Assembly (NCBI RefSeq): GCF_000214355.1
Contig: NC_015577.1
Location: 3,463,389 to 3,527,388, forward strand
Origin: Leadbettera azotonutricia ZAS-9
GTDB taxonomy: Bacteria > Spirochaetota > Spirochaetia > Treponematales > Breznakiellaceae
Length of the DNA stretch: 64,000 nucleotides
Direction: 5' to 3'
The notes beneath the pieces were generated by a model. It saw only the letters and a program-made list of their open reading frames with translations, was not told the DNA's origin and made no database searches. Both the position numbers and the translations under genes were made by a program. The stretch's first letter is position 1. Each line of letters starts with the position of its first letter. This document shows, one piece after another, positions 9,471-18,967 of this stretch.

Positions 9471-12398
9471 TTATATTAATGCCTTTTCCATAATCCTGCC
9501 CGCATCGCGGGCAAAATAAAACACCACATTGCTGCGGCTCTGCTTGATTTCATAATACCGGCCATGGCTTTCAATAACTACCCCCGGATAAATCGTGCCC
9601 CGGACGCGGAGCTCTGATTCGTGGTGCTCTTCGAATTTTTCTCTCAGGGTAAATAGTTTAAGGTTGAGCTGTTCAAGATTCTTTATAAGCTTTACTTTTA
9701 CAACCCTTACCCTTTCGAGGGATTCGGGGTTTTTTATGGAAACCTTAATCTTAACGTCAACTTTAGCGATATCGCTTTTTGCCTTGTTTATCTGCTCTTC
9801 TGTAGCCTCTATCTGATCCTTAATGAGATAATCCTGGCCAAAGGAAATTTCAGTCCTGCCCCCGGTTTCTGATCCTACATTGGCAGCATCTATGCCATTT
9901 CTTGCCTGGCACACCCCCCCAATGAGCTTTCCTTTTTCCGCAGCAATAGTGAGTTTGCCATTAGTTTTAATGAAGCTGATTATAGAACCATTTTTAAGAT
10001 CGATGTCCCCGACAGACATAAGGGTAGCCTTTTCAGAGAAGGCCGCTTCGATAGCCGTATGGGCACGGACAACGCCCTTGCTTCCGCCCTTTATGCCCTG
10101 GGCTATAGTCGCCTTACCGCCGGAAGAGATCAATGCCCCCTCGGCAACACCCCCCACAAATACGCTTAAGCCCCCAATCACTGCGAAGCCGGGCAGCACC
10201 TTGCCCGAAATTTTAACTTCCCCAGGGAAATTAATGCTCCCCGTGGCAGGGCCGACATCGCCGTTTATTTCTTTATGGGAAGCTATCTCAAGAACTTTGC
10301 CGTCAAAACTAAGCTCGCCCGGTTTTGCGGCAACAAGGCGCTTCCCTGGGCCGCAGGCTTCCTCTGTTATGGAATCATCGTGCTCTAAAACAAAAGCCGC
10401 GCCCTTATCGCTGGGGATCTCGTTTCCTTTTACATCGAAGCCGCTCTTGCCTTCTGCAGCAGGCTCGGAAAGCTCCGCAATGGGGGTATTGGCTTTTACC
10501 TGGACAGTTTTCCCCGGAGCTTCGCCTGTTCCATCCTCTCCTGCAAGCTGGGGCGGGCTCACAGGCACAAGCCACTTTACGGCGCTGCCGCCTTTGGCTA
10601 CGGGAAGCACACCTGTGGCAACTATCACGCCGGCAACGCTGCCCTTGGCCTTGGCAACAGCGCAGGCTTTTTCAACTGTATCTTTATCAATGCCCTTTTT
10701 CACACCTATGGCATTTAACACTTTTAGTACGTTTTCAGGGCTAAGGTCTATACCGGCCCCTGCTTCGGGGATAAGATCCGCCCTGGCTTCCATGGCATCA
10801 GAGCTGATATGAACAGCCACTTTGGCATCCTGATAATCGACAAGCTTGGCCCGGAAATTGCGATCCTCGGCTTTAATGAGAAGGAGACCGGGCTTACCCG
10901 CAGTAATAGTACTACCGTGGAGTTCAAGACCCCTGAAAAGCTTCAGGTCCGGGTCATTCCCGGGAAGGCCCGGTATCACTTTGCCAAAAATATCCTGCCC
11001 CGCCTCGCCGTCAGAGGAAGCGGACACCTTGCCCACAACCGCGCCTTTTTCCACCAGGGCAAAGCCCGTGATCTCATCGGGAAGCAGGCCGTCCTCGCCT
11101 GCGCGGATTTCATCCCACCAGCCTTTGAGCCTTTCCCGTATTACCTTTGCCTGATTTTCCGGAAGCAGAGGAACAGAAAGTTCCAGCTCTTTATCCTTGC
11201 CTCTTGTAGAGGGCTTCCCCTGGGCCAGCACATAATCCTTCAATTCAAGGGCCTTGCTCTGCAAAAATGAATTAATGGCCTCTTTTAGTTTTTCCGGTTC
11301 CGCAACCTGGACTTTGGAATCTTTAAGGACCTGGCTGATAGCTTTCATCTCAAGGGGCTGGTATCCGCCAGTTCCTTTTCGTAAATAAAGCGCAGCTTTA
11401 GTATTATCAGGATTGATGTCAACCCGGGCTGTTGCTTCCCAAGCCTGGAGCAGGGGGAAGGCTTCAAGGGGAATGTTTGTTTTAAGCGCTTCCTGGATTT
11501 CACCGTCAAGGGAATCTGAGCTTACCAGGCTCTCCTCGGCTGCGCCCTTGGCCTTTGCCTCGGCAAGTATATCTTCTGCCTTGGGAGGGGCAAAGCGGGG
11601 GTCGCCGGGGTGGAACGTAAAGAACAGGGTAAGGCCGTCGGCCCCGGTGCGTATTTCCCAGCTTGGTTTTGCCAGGGCCAGCATATCGGCCCAATTTTCG
11701 CCAATACGCACAAAGCCCGAAGCCTGGGCCACAAGATCGTTCTTTTCCCGGCCTATGCCTGCCCCGAGAAGGAAACCGCCTTCGGGCAAGGGCTGGGGCT
11801 GCAAGGGCCTCCCGAAAACGCTCTTGCCCGGCTTGCCCGGTTTAGGGGGCGTGACAGTCCCAAGCTTCTTCCCCTTGTCGGCATATTTTATTTCTTTGAC
11901 TACGGGATCAACCATTACCTCTTCGCGGGTTTCTTTCTTATCATAAGTGACAACTGTTTCTTCCTTGACCGGCATGAAGGGCAGAGCCCCTGGCTTTTTT
12001 ACGATTTTTTCTTTTTTTATCCTTTCCACTTTGACGCGGAAAAGCTCAGGAAGGGAAGCAGCGTCAAGGGTTTCTTTTTGAAAAACAGCCATGTCCGCAG
12101 GCACCGGAAGGGCTTCCCAGGCGATGGCCTCGGGAACTGCTTCTTCAGGGAGAAGCCCCTGATAGATGAGCATTTCATGAGGATCTTTTGTTTTGGCCCT
12201 GCCTGCCTTCGAAAGGAAAGCTTCAAGATCTTTGGGATTGAGGGGCGGGGTGAGATTGTTTTCAGCAGCCAGCTTGTTCACCGCGTCAACATCCCAGCCA
12301 AGCCCGTCAGGGTCCGGGGTAAAAATGAGCTTTGCCTCGGTTTCCTGGGGATTTATGGTGATGGTAGCGTCGCCCTTTGCGATGACAGAGTTGGCCAT
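9471..12398 (-). CDS. FapA-family (DUF342) protein
   Basis: A large 975-residue protein of the FapA/DUF342 family. The C-terminal two thirds contains the beta-helical FapA repeats (for example NGDVGPATGSINFPGEVKISGKV split over about 690-720 and the following glycine-rich turns), followed by a charged coiled coil (about 850-930). The N-terminal third is an extra alpha/beta region with lysine-rich stretches. In Vibrio, FapA localises the polar flagellar regulator FlhF; in spirochaetes the role is unproven. It is longer than typical members (about 500-650). The ATG sits 9 bp after the stop of the MinD-like ATPase gene, an arrangement that suggests a shared role in polar or flagellar placement. 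Confidence 0.8.
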   Translation of the reverse strand: MANSVIAKGDATITINPQETEAKLIFTPDPDGLGWDVDAVNKLAAENNLTPPLNPKDLEAFLSKAGRAKTKDPHEMLIYQGLLPEEAVPEAIAWEALPVPADMAVFQKETLDAASLPELFRVKVERIKKEKIVKKPGALPFMPVKEETVVTYDKKETREEVMVDPVVKEIKYADKGKKLGTVTPPKPGKPGKSVFGRPLQPQPLPEGGFLLGAGIGREKNDLVAQASGFVRIGENWADMLALAKPSWEIRTGADGLTLFFTFHPGDPRFAPPKAEDILAEAKAKGAAEESLVSSDSLDGEIQEALKTNIPLEAFPLLQAWEATARVDINPDNTKAALYLRKGTGGYQPLEMKAISQVLKDSKVQVAEPEKLKEAINSFLQSKALELKDYVLAQGKPSTRGKDKELELSVPLLPENQAKVIRERLKGWWDEIRAGEDGLLPDEITGFALVEKGAVVGKVSASSDGEAGQDIFGKVIPGLPGNDPDLKLFRGLELHGSTITAGKPGLLLIKAEDRNFRAKLVDYQDAKVAVHISSDAMEARADLIPEAGAGIDLSPENVLKVLNAIGVKKGIDKDTVEKACAVAKAKGSVAGVIVATGVLPVAKGGSAVKWLVPVSPPQLAGEDGTGEAPGKTVQVKANTPIAELSEPAAEGKSGFDVKGNEIPSDKGAAFVLEHDDSITEEACGPGKRLVAAKPGELSFDGKVLEIASHKEINGDVGPATGSINFPGEVKISGKVLPGFAVIGGLSVFVGGVAEGALISSGGKATIAQGIKGGSKGVVRAHTAIEAAFSEKATLMSVGDIDLKNGSIISFIKTNGKLTIAAEKGKLIGGVCQARNGIDAANVGSETGGRTEISFGQDYLIKDQIEATEEQINKAKSDIAKVDVKIKVSIKNPESLERVRVVKVKLIKNLEQLNLKLFTLREKFEEHHESELRVRGTIYPGVVIESHGRYYEIKQSRSNVVFYFARDAGRIMEKALI

Positions 12399-12407
12399 AG
12401 CTTCCTG

Positions 12408-13553
12408 TTAAGGTTTGTATCCCTTGGCCATGGCCTTGGAGAGCTTGAACTTGAGGAAGTTGTTTTCCTTCCTGATTTTTGCAAGCTCTATCTGCTGGGA
12501 CTTCACGGTCTCAACAAGGTCGCCCTGGGAGAGCGCCCCTGAATGGAGAAGATCCTCCACATAATCAACTTTGCTTTCAAAATCAATTTCCGCCTCCATG
12601 CCTGCTTCCTGGAAGCTTTCTTCAATTTCTTTTTCGTTGAGGAAGGTATCTTCCTGATCTGTGGAGAGAATTTTATCGGCGATGCGGTAGACAGCCTGGG
12701 AGAGTATGGAGTTGGGTTTGTAAAGCACCACAGGGAGCCGCGAAGAAAGGGCCGTGTCCTGAATGTTGTCGCGGTAAATCACACCCAGGTGTTCAATTTT
12801 AAGATCCAGGTATTCTTCGCAGGAACGGCGTATCTTCATGGCAACATCAGCGTCTTTTGGAGCATCTATCATATTCATAATGAGGCGGGGATGGAGATTG
12901 GCAATGCGGGCCATGAATTTTTCGTAAGAAGGGGCGTCTATCTTTTTAATCTCCGGGAGCAATTTAGGGATATACAGTTTCTGCGGGCCCGAGCCATCCT
13001 TCCGGGCTTGTTCGAGATAGGTCCTCGCTTTGGAGCCTTTACCGAATGACGTGAACATAAGCCTAAAAACCGTGTTCTTGAGGAACACATAGGCGTTGAG
13101 TACCGCAGTGACTGCCGGAGCCGAAACTACTATGCCCTGGCCCGAGAGGAGGAAGAAATCCAGAATAGATTGATGGGTGCCCGCCCCAAGGTCAAGGACA
13201 AGTATGTCCGTATCATCCTTAAGGGCCATGAAGCGCTTCACCAGGGCTTTGAGCTGGAAGGCCTTGAGATTGGCGGTACCAGGTATCTCGGTATCCCCCG
13301 GGATGAACCTGAGGCCCCGTATATCGGTATCGGCTATGACTTCGTTAAAGTCCGACTTGGTATCGTTGAGCCAGACGCCTATGCCGTTTTTGGGCGACTG
13401 ATGGCCCAGCACCAGGTGAAGGTTCGAAGCTCCCAAATCGAGGTCTGCCAAAACCACCCGCTGTCCGGCCTGGGCAAAAGCCACCCCAAGATTCGCCGCC
13501 ACCATGGATTTGCCTACCCCGCCCTTCCCGCTCGCAATAGGAATTATCCTCAT
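12408..13553 (-). CDS. MinD/FlhG-like ParA-family ATPase
   Basis: A 381-residue deviant-Walker ATPase. The P-loop is KGGVGKS at residues 10-16, with the second lysine motif DLDLGASNLHLVLG and the switch region VLDLGAGTHQSILDFF. This fits the MinD/FlhG branch, which positions cell-division or flagellar structures at membranes or poles. The C-terminal 60 residues form a charged helical extension not seen in the minimal family. It is followed closely by the FapA-family gene, and its start overlaps the stop of the small membrane gene upstream (ATGA). FlhG and MinD cannot be separated from sequence alone. Confidence 0.85.
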   Translation of the reverse strand: MRIIPIASGKGGVGKSMVAANLGVAFAQAGQRVVLADLDLGASNLHLVLGHQSPKNGIGVWLNDTKSDFNEVIADTDIRGLRFIPGDTEIPGTANLKAFQLKALVKRFMALKDDTDILVLDLGAGTHQSILDFFLLSGQGIVVSAPAVTAVLNAYVFLKNTVFRLMFTSFGKGSKARTYLEQARKDGSGPQKLYIPKLLPEIKKIDAPSYEKFMARIANLHPRLIMNMIDAPKDADVAMKIRRSCEEYLDLKIEHLGVIYRDNIQDTALSSRLPVVLYKPNSILSQAVYRIADKILSTDQEDTFLNEKEIEESFQEAGMEAEIDFESKVDYVEDLLHSGALSQGDLVETVKSQQIELAKIRKENNFLKFKLSKAMAKGYKP

Positions 13554-13987
13554 ACTGCCTCCGACTTTACTTTATTAAACAGCAGCCAACTCCCAAAGAT
13601 TGAAAGCAGGTCGCCAAGACTCAAAATAAAACTGCCCGACAAAAGCACCATGCCATGCACGATGCTTCCTGCATCCATGCCAAGGAAAGCCTCCCTCAAT
13701 GCGGGCCTGAAGGAAAAAACCGCCCATGCATAAAAGGCGATGAGGGCTATCACCTTTCCCGCAAGGTAGAGGGGAAGGTACGCCTTGAACTCCCCGAGCC
13801 TCAGCCACAGGAAGAGGGCAATCAGCGGAAACAGGGCGTTGGGCGTAACATACACAAGGTACGGGAACACCCCTCCCCTTTCGGCCCCCTCCATGGGGGA
13901 AAAAAACGCAAACATGCCAGCCAAAATGAACAGCCTGAGCAGTTCATAGATGAAGAGAGTTGCCCGAAGAGGCCTATATACTTCCAT
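13550..13987 (-). CDS. Hypothetical small membrane protein
   Basis: A 145-residue protein with about four hydrophobic segments (near 10-30, 43-62, 74-93 and 105-135). I do not recognise the family. It is the first gene of the minus-strand run leading to the MinD-like ATPase and FapA protein and overlaps the ATPase start by 4 bp, so it is probably cotranscribed. A membrane tether or partner for that pair is possible but not shown. Confidence 0.65.
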   Translation of the reverse strand: MEVYRPLRATLFIYELLRLFILAGMFAFFSPMEGAERGGVFPYLVYVTPNALFPLIALFLWLRLGEFKAYLPLYLAGKVIALIAFYAWAVFSFRPALREAFLGMDAGSIVHGMVLLSGSFILSLGDLLSIFGSWLLFNKVKSEAV

Positions 13988-14041
13988 TATATAGAAAACT
14001 AACCCTTTAAAAAGGATATGGCAAGGGGCTAAGCATCAAGC

Positions 14042-14070
14042 TTGAACCCTGGGCAATATTGTAATAGGAT
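14042..14070 (+). promoter_or_regulatory. Candidate promoter of the single-domain xylanase
   Basis: TTGAAC (14042-14047), a 17-nt spacer and TAGGAT (14065-14070) form a moderate sigma-70-like promoter 18 bp before the xylanase ATG. AAAGGATGG just ahead of the start can serve as ribosome-binding site. Confidence 0.45.
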
Positions 14071-14088
14071 AGCCATAAAGGATGGTTA

Positions 14089-15249
14089 ATGATGAAAAAA
14101 TGGCATTTTTTTATAATAGCCTTATGTTTTTGGCTTTCCGCCTGCAATATGTCATCAAGCTTTACTCCTGAAGAAACTGTACCTGACGCGACAGATCCCG
14201 CAGATATCCTGCTTTACCAAAAATGGCCCTTCCCGGTTGGGGTAGCAGTCCAAAGGTCAGCTTTTGGCGGCTTTTGGGGCAGCAGCCCAAACCCCCTCCT
14301 GAAATACTTCAATGTCTATGTAGCAGAAAACGAGATGAAGCCCGAGTCTTTGCAGCCATCCAGGGAAAATTTCAGCTGGGGGAACGGGGACACGCTGGTT
14401 CAGTATTCCCAGGACAACGGAAAAAAAGCCCGGGGGCATGTGCTGATTTGGCACAGCCAAATACGGGACTGGTTCTTTCAGAATGCATCCGGAGGAACCG
14501 CTACCAAAGAAGAGCTTTATGCCAACATGAAAAACCACATTCAAACTATAATGACACATTACAAGGGCAAGGTGGATTCCTGGGATGTTGCCAATGAAAT
14601 GATAAGCGACGATGCATCAGGCGCATCAGGCACCCTTGAAGGCATTACCAGCGACTTGAGGAATTCAAAGTTCCGCCAGATAGCGGGCAGCCCGGAATTC
14701 CTGCTCAAAGCGTTCCAGTGGGCCCATGAGGCCGATCCTGACGCCAAGCTCTACCTTACCGATTACAGCACCGAGTATTACGGAAGCAAACAGAATGCCT
14801 TCTACAATCTGGCAAAATGGCTTGTTGATAACGGCGCCCCTATTGACGGCGTTGGCTTTCAGTGCCATATGCACTACAACTGGCCGCTGGTAGAACAAAT
14901 AGGCGGGCTGGTAGGCGCCTCTATCGACCGTTTTGCGGCATTAGGGCTCAAGTCACAGATTACCGAGCTTGATATATCCCTTTATGCCTGGAAAGACACT
15001 TCGTTGACCTTGTCCGAAGCAGAGCTGCAGGAACGCCTTGCCATACAGAAAGATTTATACCTCAGCCTGTTTAATATGGCTGAACAAAAATACAGAGAGG
15101 GCAAACTCACCATGCTGGTGCTTTGGGGGCTTTCCGACAACCTTACCTGGCTAAACGACTATCCTGAAAAAGGCAGAAGGGATTACCCTCTGCTCTTTGA
15201 CAGGAATAATCAGCCAAAAGACATTTACCGGGCCCTGGTTTCGCAGTAA
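14089..15249 (+). CDS. Endo-1,4-beta-xylanase, GH10, lipoprotein
   Basis: A 386-residue lipoprotein consisting of one GH10 catalytic domain. The signal peptide ends in the lipobox LSAC with Cys19. GH10 landmarks are AENEMKPES, GHVLIWHSQ, the acid/base glutamate in WDVANEMI, and the nucleophile glutamate in ITELDISLY. It hydrolyses internal beta-1,4-xylose bonds, presumably at the cell surface. Unlike its neighbours it carries no Big_2 or CBM-like module, so it may act on soluble oligomers released by the larger enzymes. It has its own candidate promoter and converges with the multidomain xylanase; the stop codons are 2 bp apart. An adjacent second ATG codon is an equally good start. Confidence 0.93.
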   Translation: MMKKWHFFIIALCFWLSACNMSSSFTPEETVPDATDPADILLYQKWPFPVGVAVQRSAFGGFWGSSPNPLLKYFNVYVAENEMKPESLQPSRENFSWGNGDTLVQYSQDNGKKARGHVLIWHSQIRDWFFQNASGGTATKEELYANMKNHIQTIMTHYKGKVDSWDVANEMISDDASGASGTLEGITSDLRNSKFRQIAGSPEFLLKAFQWAHEADPDAKLYLTDYSTEYYGSKQNAFYNLAKWLVDNGAPIDGVGFQCHMHYNWPLVEQIGGLVGASIDRFAALGLKSQITELDISLYAWKDTSLTLSEAELQERLAIQKDLYLSLFNMAEQKYREGKLTMLVLWGLSDNLTWLNDYPEKGRRDYPLLFDRNNQPKDIYRALVSQ

Positions 15250-15251
15250 TA

Positions 15252-18200
15252 CTACTTATAATAGTCCAGGAAACCTTCAGGATCCAGAACCCCATAAAAT
15301 GCCTGCTTCACCTTAAGATCCCGGGTAAAGAGACAGGGATTGCCTGCCGAAAGCCAGCTGTTTTTGTCGTCTATGCCCCACATGGTTACCCGCTCAATAT
15401 TTGCAGCATGAGCTTTCAACATTTGGAAGAGCTGGGCATACATTTTGCCTTGGCTAATCTGGGCAGAAGCGCTCATAGTGGTATCTGCGCTGGTTCCTTC
15501 TTTATAGTCGGCAGTCCTTATATCAAGCTCGGAAATACTCACTTTTACTCCCTTGCTGATGAATAGTTCAAGGGATGTCTTAACCGAATTTACATTGAAC
15601 CATGTTGTCTGATAGTGTCCCTGCATTCCCACGCCGTCAATAAGATTGCGGGTATGGCCTTCGCCCTTGTACTTGTTATTGATCTCCTCTACCATATTCG
15701 CCACCGCAGAGGCTTTGGCAAAATTATCCAAACTATAATCATTGTAATACAGCATAGCATCCGGGTCCGCCGCACGGGCAGCCCGGAAGGCAAGTTCGAT
15801 ATAACCCTCATTGAGCGCCTGATACCAGGGGACATCCTTGCGGAGAGCAGCCCTCCAATCGTTTCCATTTGAAAGGCCATCGTTAAAGGCCTCATTCACC
15901 ACATCCCAGGAAATTACTTTCCCTTTAAAATGCGTAACTACCTGGGTAACGTGAGCTTCAAGATTTGCCTTGGCAACGACTGCGGTAACACCGTCATTCA
16001 TCCACTGAGGGGTCTGCCGGTGCCATACCAGGGTATGTCCATGCAGCTTAATGCCTGCAGCGCTTAAGGCCCTTTCAATCCTGTCTGCATTGTCAAAATT
16101 CAGAGTCCTGCCGCCCCAACCGTATAGATTTTCAGGCTTAAAGTCATTTTCCGGGGTAGCCACATTGTAATGCTTCTTTAAAAGATTAAACTCATCCCCG
16201 CTGAGTCGATTGGAGCCGGTGATGTTCCCGATAAGGAAATCATTCGTATATGCATCCTTGAGAGGAGGAACTTCCGTCCAGGACAAACCGCTGGTATAGG
16301 ATATTCCGCCGGTATTAGGCTCGTTGACAATAATAGAATAGCTTTGGGTGTAATCCTTGTTGACATCGCCATTGCTTATAGTCGCGCTAACCTGTACTGT
16401 CCCTGCTCTGGCTATACTCAAGGTATTGTCAATGATGGTTGTGCCGGTAGTTCCTGCGTCGCTAATACTCCAAACAATAGTCTTGTTGGTGGCATTGGGA
16501 GGCGAGACTGTACCGGTAAGGTTAAGCGGGGTTCCAGCTGTTGCCGTTGAGGGCACACCGCTGATGCCGGTAACTGCAACAAAGGGCAGGCTCGCAGTAA
16601 TTTGGAAATCTTTGGTATATGCCTCCCCAATAGCAGATCCGTTATCAATACTCGCACGAACTGTTACTGTTCCTGCTCCCGTTGCGCTCAGATTATTACC
16701 CTTGATACTCCCTGGTCCTGATACAACCGACCACGCAATAGTCTTGTTGGTGGCATTGGGAGGCGAGACTGTACCGGTAAGGTTAAGCGGGGTTCCAACT
16801 GTTGCCGTTGTGGGCACACCGCTGATACTGGTGACTGCAACAAAGGGCGGGCTCGCAGTAATTTGGAAATCTTTGGTATATGCCTCCCCAATAGCAGATC
16901 CGTTATCAATACTCGCACGAACTGTTACTGTTCCTGCTCCCGTTGCGCTCAGATTATTACCCTTGATACTCCCTGGTCCTGATACAACCGACCACGCAAT
17001 AGTCTTGTTGGTGGCATTGGGAGGCGAGACTGTACCGGTAAGGTTAAGCGGGGTTCCAACTGTTGCCGTTGAGGGCACACCGCTGATGCTGGTGACTGCA
17101 ACAAAGGGCAGGCTCGCAGTAATTTGGAAATCTTTGGTATATGCCTCCCCAATAGCAAATCCGTTATCAATACTCGCACGAACTGTTACTGTTCCTGCTC
17201 CCGTTGCGCTCAGATTATTACCCTTGATACTCCCTGGTCCTGATACAACCGACCACGCAATAGTCTTGTTGGTGGCATTGGGAGGCGAGACTGTACCGGT
17301 AAGGTTAAGCGGGGTTCCAACTGTTGCCGTTGTGGGCACACCGCTGATGCCGGTAACTGCAACAAAGGGCAGGCTCGCAGTAATTTGGAAATCTTTGGTA
17401 TATGCCTCCCCAATAGCAGATCCGTTATCAATACTCGCACGAACTGTTACTGTTCCTGCTCCCGTTGCGCTTAGATTATTGTCATTGATACTCCCTAGTC
17501 CTGATACAACCGACCAACCAATAGTCTTGTTGGTGGCATTGGGAGGCGAGACTGTACCGGTAAGGTTAAGCGGGGTTCCAGCTGTTGCCGTTGTGGGCAC
17601 ACCGCTGATGCTGGTGACTGCAATAAAGGGCGGGACAACCGGGTTTATGGTTATTGAAAAAGACTGGGTGTAATTGGTACTGGCGGTAAGACCAGTGACG
17701 ATAGCCGCCTGAACCTCTACGATCCCAGCCGCCGTGGTGTTTAAAGTATTCCCGCTAATCGTTGCACCGGTAGTTCCTGCTTCGCTAATACTCCAAACAA
17801 TAGTCTTGTTGGTGGCATTGGGAGGCTCGACTGTACCAGTCAGGTTAAGCGGGGTTCCGGCTGTTGCCGTTGAGGGCACACCGCTGATGCCGGTTACTGC
17901 AATAAAGGCTGTATTGACCACTATATTGAATTCTTTTGTATAATTGACTCCAACTGCAGTGCCATTTTTAACAGTTGCGGTTATTGTTACGGTTCCAGCT
18001 TCAAGCGCACTGAGGGTGTTTCCTGTAATTGCTGCCATTGTTTTGCCGGCTGTCTTTACCGACCAAATAATGACTTTATTGGTTGCATTTTCGGGACTGA
18101 CTATGCCTGTCAAAGCAAGAGGGGTTCCGGCAGTTGCGATTGTGACTACATCGGCTATTTCTTCTACTGCAACAAAAGAATCCGGAATGGGATCGGGTTC

Positions 18201-18749
18201 TGGTGTATTGTTAACTGTTATGGCAAGACTAAAATTAGTAATATGAATGGTCTGGTTATTCAAACCATATTGCGGACTTGCCTCAAGATAAAATAGGGGA
18301 GTATCTTCAGAAGCATCAACAATAAACGTGTTGCTGCCCTGAACAGGGAACCACTGTTTTGTAGTAGTATAAAGCTCATTCAGGCTTCCTGCTATCACAG
18401 GGTAAGCCTTGTGTTTTTCATCCTCGGCCTGGGCCTGCCATACAATTTTTGTGTAGTACTTTATATACACTTCAAAAGAAACATCAACGGTAATTAGCTT
18501 TCCCTTATAAGCGCTCAAATCATAATAAACAGGAGCCCAGGTATACCCGCCTGACTGGGGGGGTGCTACTTTAAGCACATCATCCTTCCCCTCGTACGTT
18601 TCCATATAGGCTGCGGATACACCGTTGCTGCGCACCTTTAACCCATGCCACTCGCTAACCGCATCATCATCGGTATCAAAGATAGAAGGAAGGCTGCAGG
18701 AGGAAAAAAACACGCCAGCAAGCATGAGCAGCAAAGTAAGTTTTTTCAT
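15252..18749 (-). CDS. Multidomain GH10 xylanase lipoprotein with seven Ig-like repeats
   Basis: About 1165 residues. The ATG at 18749 is chosen because AGGAGG lies 6 nt upstream; an in-frame start 7 codons earlier has none. The lipobox SSC places the lipidated Cys at 18. A CBM-like module (about 30-185) with WAPVYYDLSAY and FYLEASPQYGLNN follows. Next come seven Big_2-like Ig domains (about 190-820), four of them nearly identical 87-residue units. The C-terminal GH10 domain (about 830-1165) has GHTLVWHRQ, acid/base WDVVNEAF and nucleophile ISELDIRT. The Ig array probably acts as a rigid spacer projecting the xylanase from the membrane. It shares the CBM-like module but not the N-terminal 200-residue module of its neighbours. 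Confidence 0.93.
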   Translation of the reverse strand: MKKLTLLLMLAGVFFSSCSLPSIFDTDDDAVSEWHGLKVRSNGVSAAYMETYEGKDDVLKVAPPQSGGYTWAPVYYDLSAYKGKLITVDVSFEVYIKYYTKIVWQAQAEDEKHKAYPVIAGSLNELYTTTKQWFPVQGSNTFIVDASEDTPLFYLEASPQYGLNNQTIHITNFSLAITVNNTPEPDPIPDSFVAVEEIADVVTIATAGTPLALTGIVSPENATNKVIIWSVKTAGKTMAAITGNTLSALEAGTVTITATVKNGTAVGVNYTKEFNIVVNTAFIAVTGISGVPSTATAGTPLNLTGTVEPPNATNKTIVWSISEAGTTGATISGNTLNTTAAGIVEVQAAIVTGLTASTNYTQSFSITINPVVPPFIAVTSISGVPTTATAGTPLNLTGTVSPPNATNKTIGWSVVSGLGSINDNNLSATGAGTVTVRASIDNGSAIGEAYTKDFQITASLPFVAVTGISGVPTTATVGTPLNLTGTVSPPNATNKTIAWSVVSGPGSIKGNNLSATGAGTVTVRASIDNGFAIGEAYTKDFQITASLPFVAVTSISGVPSTATVGTPLNLTGTVSPPNATNKTIAWSVVSGPGSIKGNNLSATGAGTVTVRASIDNGSAIGEAYTKDFQITASPPFVAVTSISGVPTTATVGTPLNLTGTVSPPNATNKTIAWSVVSGPGSIKGNNLSATGAGTVTVRASIDNGSAIGEAYTKDFQITASLPFVAVTGISGVPSTATAGTPLNLTGTVSPPNATNKTIVWSISDAGTTGTTIIDNTLSIARAGTVQVSATISNGDVNKDYTQSYSIIVNEPNTGGISYTSGLSWTEVPPLKDAYTNDFLIGNITGSNRLSGDEFNLLKKHYNVATPENDFKPENLYGWGGRTLNFDNADRIERALSAAGIKLHGHTLVWHRQTPQWMNDGVTAVVAKANLEAHVTQVVTHFKGKVISWDVVNEAFNDGLSNGNDWRAALRKDVPWYQALNEGYIELAFRAARAADPDAMLYYNDYSLDNFAKASAVANMVEEINNKYKGEGHTRNLIDGVGMQGHYQTTWFNVNSVKTSLELFISKGVKVSISELDIRTADYKEGTSADTTMSASAQISQGKMYAQLFQMLKAHAANIERVTMWGIDDKNSWLSAGNPCLFTRDLKVKQAFYGVLDPEGFLDYYK
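16584..17627 (-). repeat. Four tandem 261-bp coding repeats (87-residue Ig domains)
   Basis: The unit begins at the F[IV]AVT[SG]ISGVP residues and ends at the DFQITAS[LP]P residues. Four copies fill exactly 1044 bp and differ from one another at only a few residues. Three more diverged Ig domains flank them. Near-identity at DNA level points to recent expansion, and the copy number may vary by recombination or replication slippage. Confidence 0.9.
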
Positions 18750-18896
18750 CAAATTCCTCCTATCACTCATACATTTTAAATAAAATATTCCAAAAATTCA
18801 AGGGAAAATTAAAAAAAACGCAGTTTCCATAATTTCTGCGCCGGATTGATATTATGGAGATATTCTACATTTTAAAGAATCATAGCTTAACCGGAA

Positions 18897-18954
18897 GGCA
18901 CGGAGGAACAGCGACGGGGTGGTAATCAACAGCCCCATCAGCGTTCCCCCTGCC
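18897..18954 (-). terminator. Long imperfect hairpin after the GH30 gene
   Basis: GGCAGGGGGAACGCTGATGG on the minus strand pairs imperfectly with a complementary arm across a loop of about 13 nt, giving arms of about 22 bp. It lies 13 bp after the GH30 stop and before the next xylanase gene. No clear T-tract follows, so it could be a weak terminator, an mRNA-stabilising structure or an attenuator. Confidence 0.45.
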
Positions 18955-18967
18955 TTTATCAGAAGTA

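Noticed and set aside
16584-17627. CRISPR-like periodic repeat
   Set aside because: Period is 261 bp with no spacer; it encodes Ig domains.
16357-17673. Long plus-strand open frame across the xylanase Ig repeats
   Set aside because: It is antisense to the GH10 gene and stays open only because the 261-bp repeat lacks stops in that frame.
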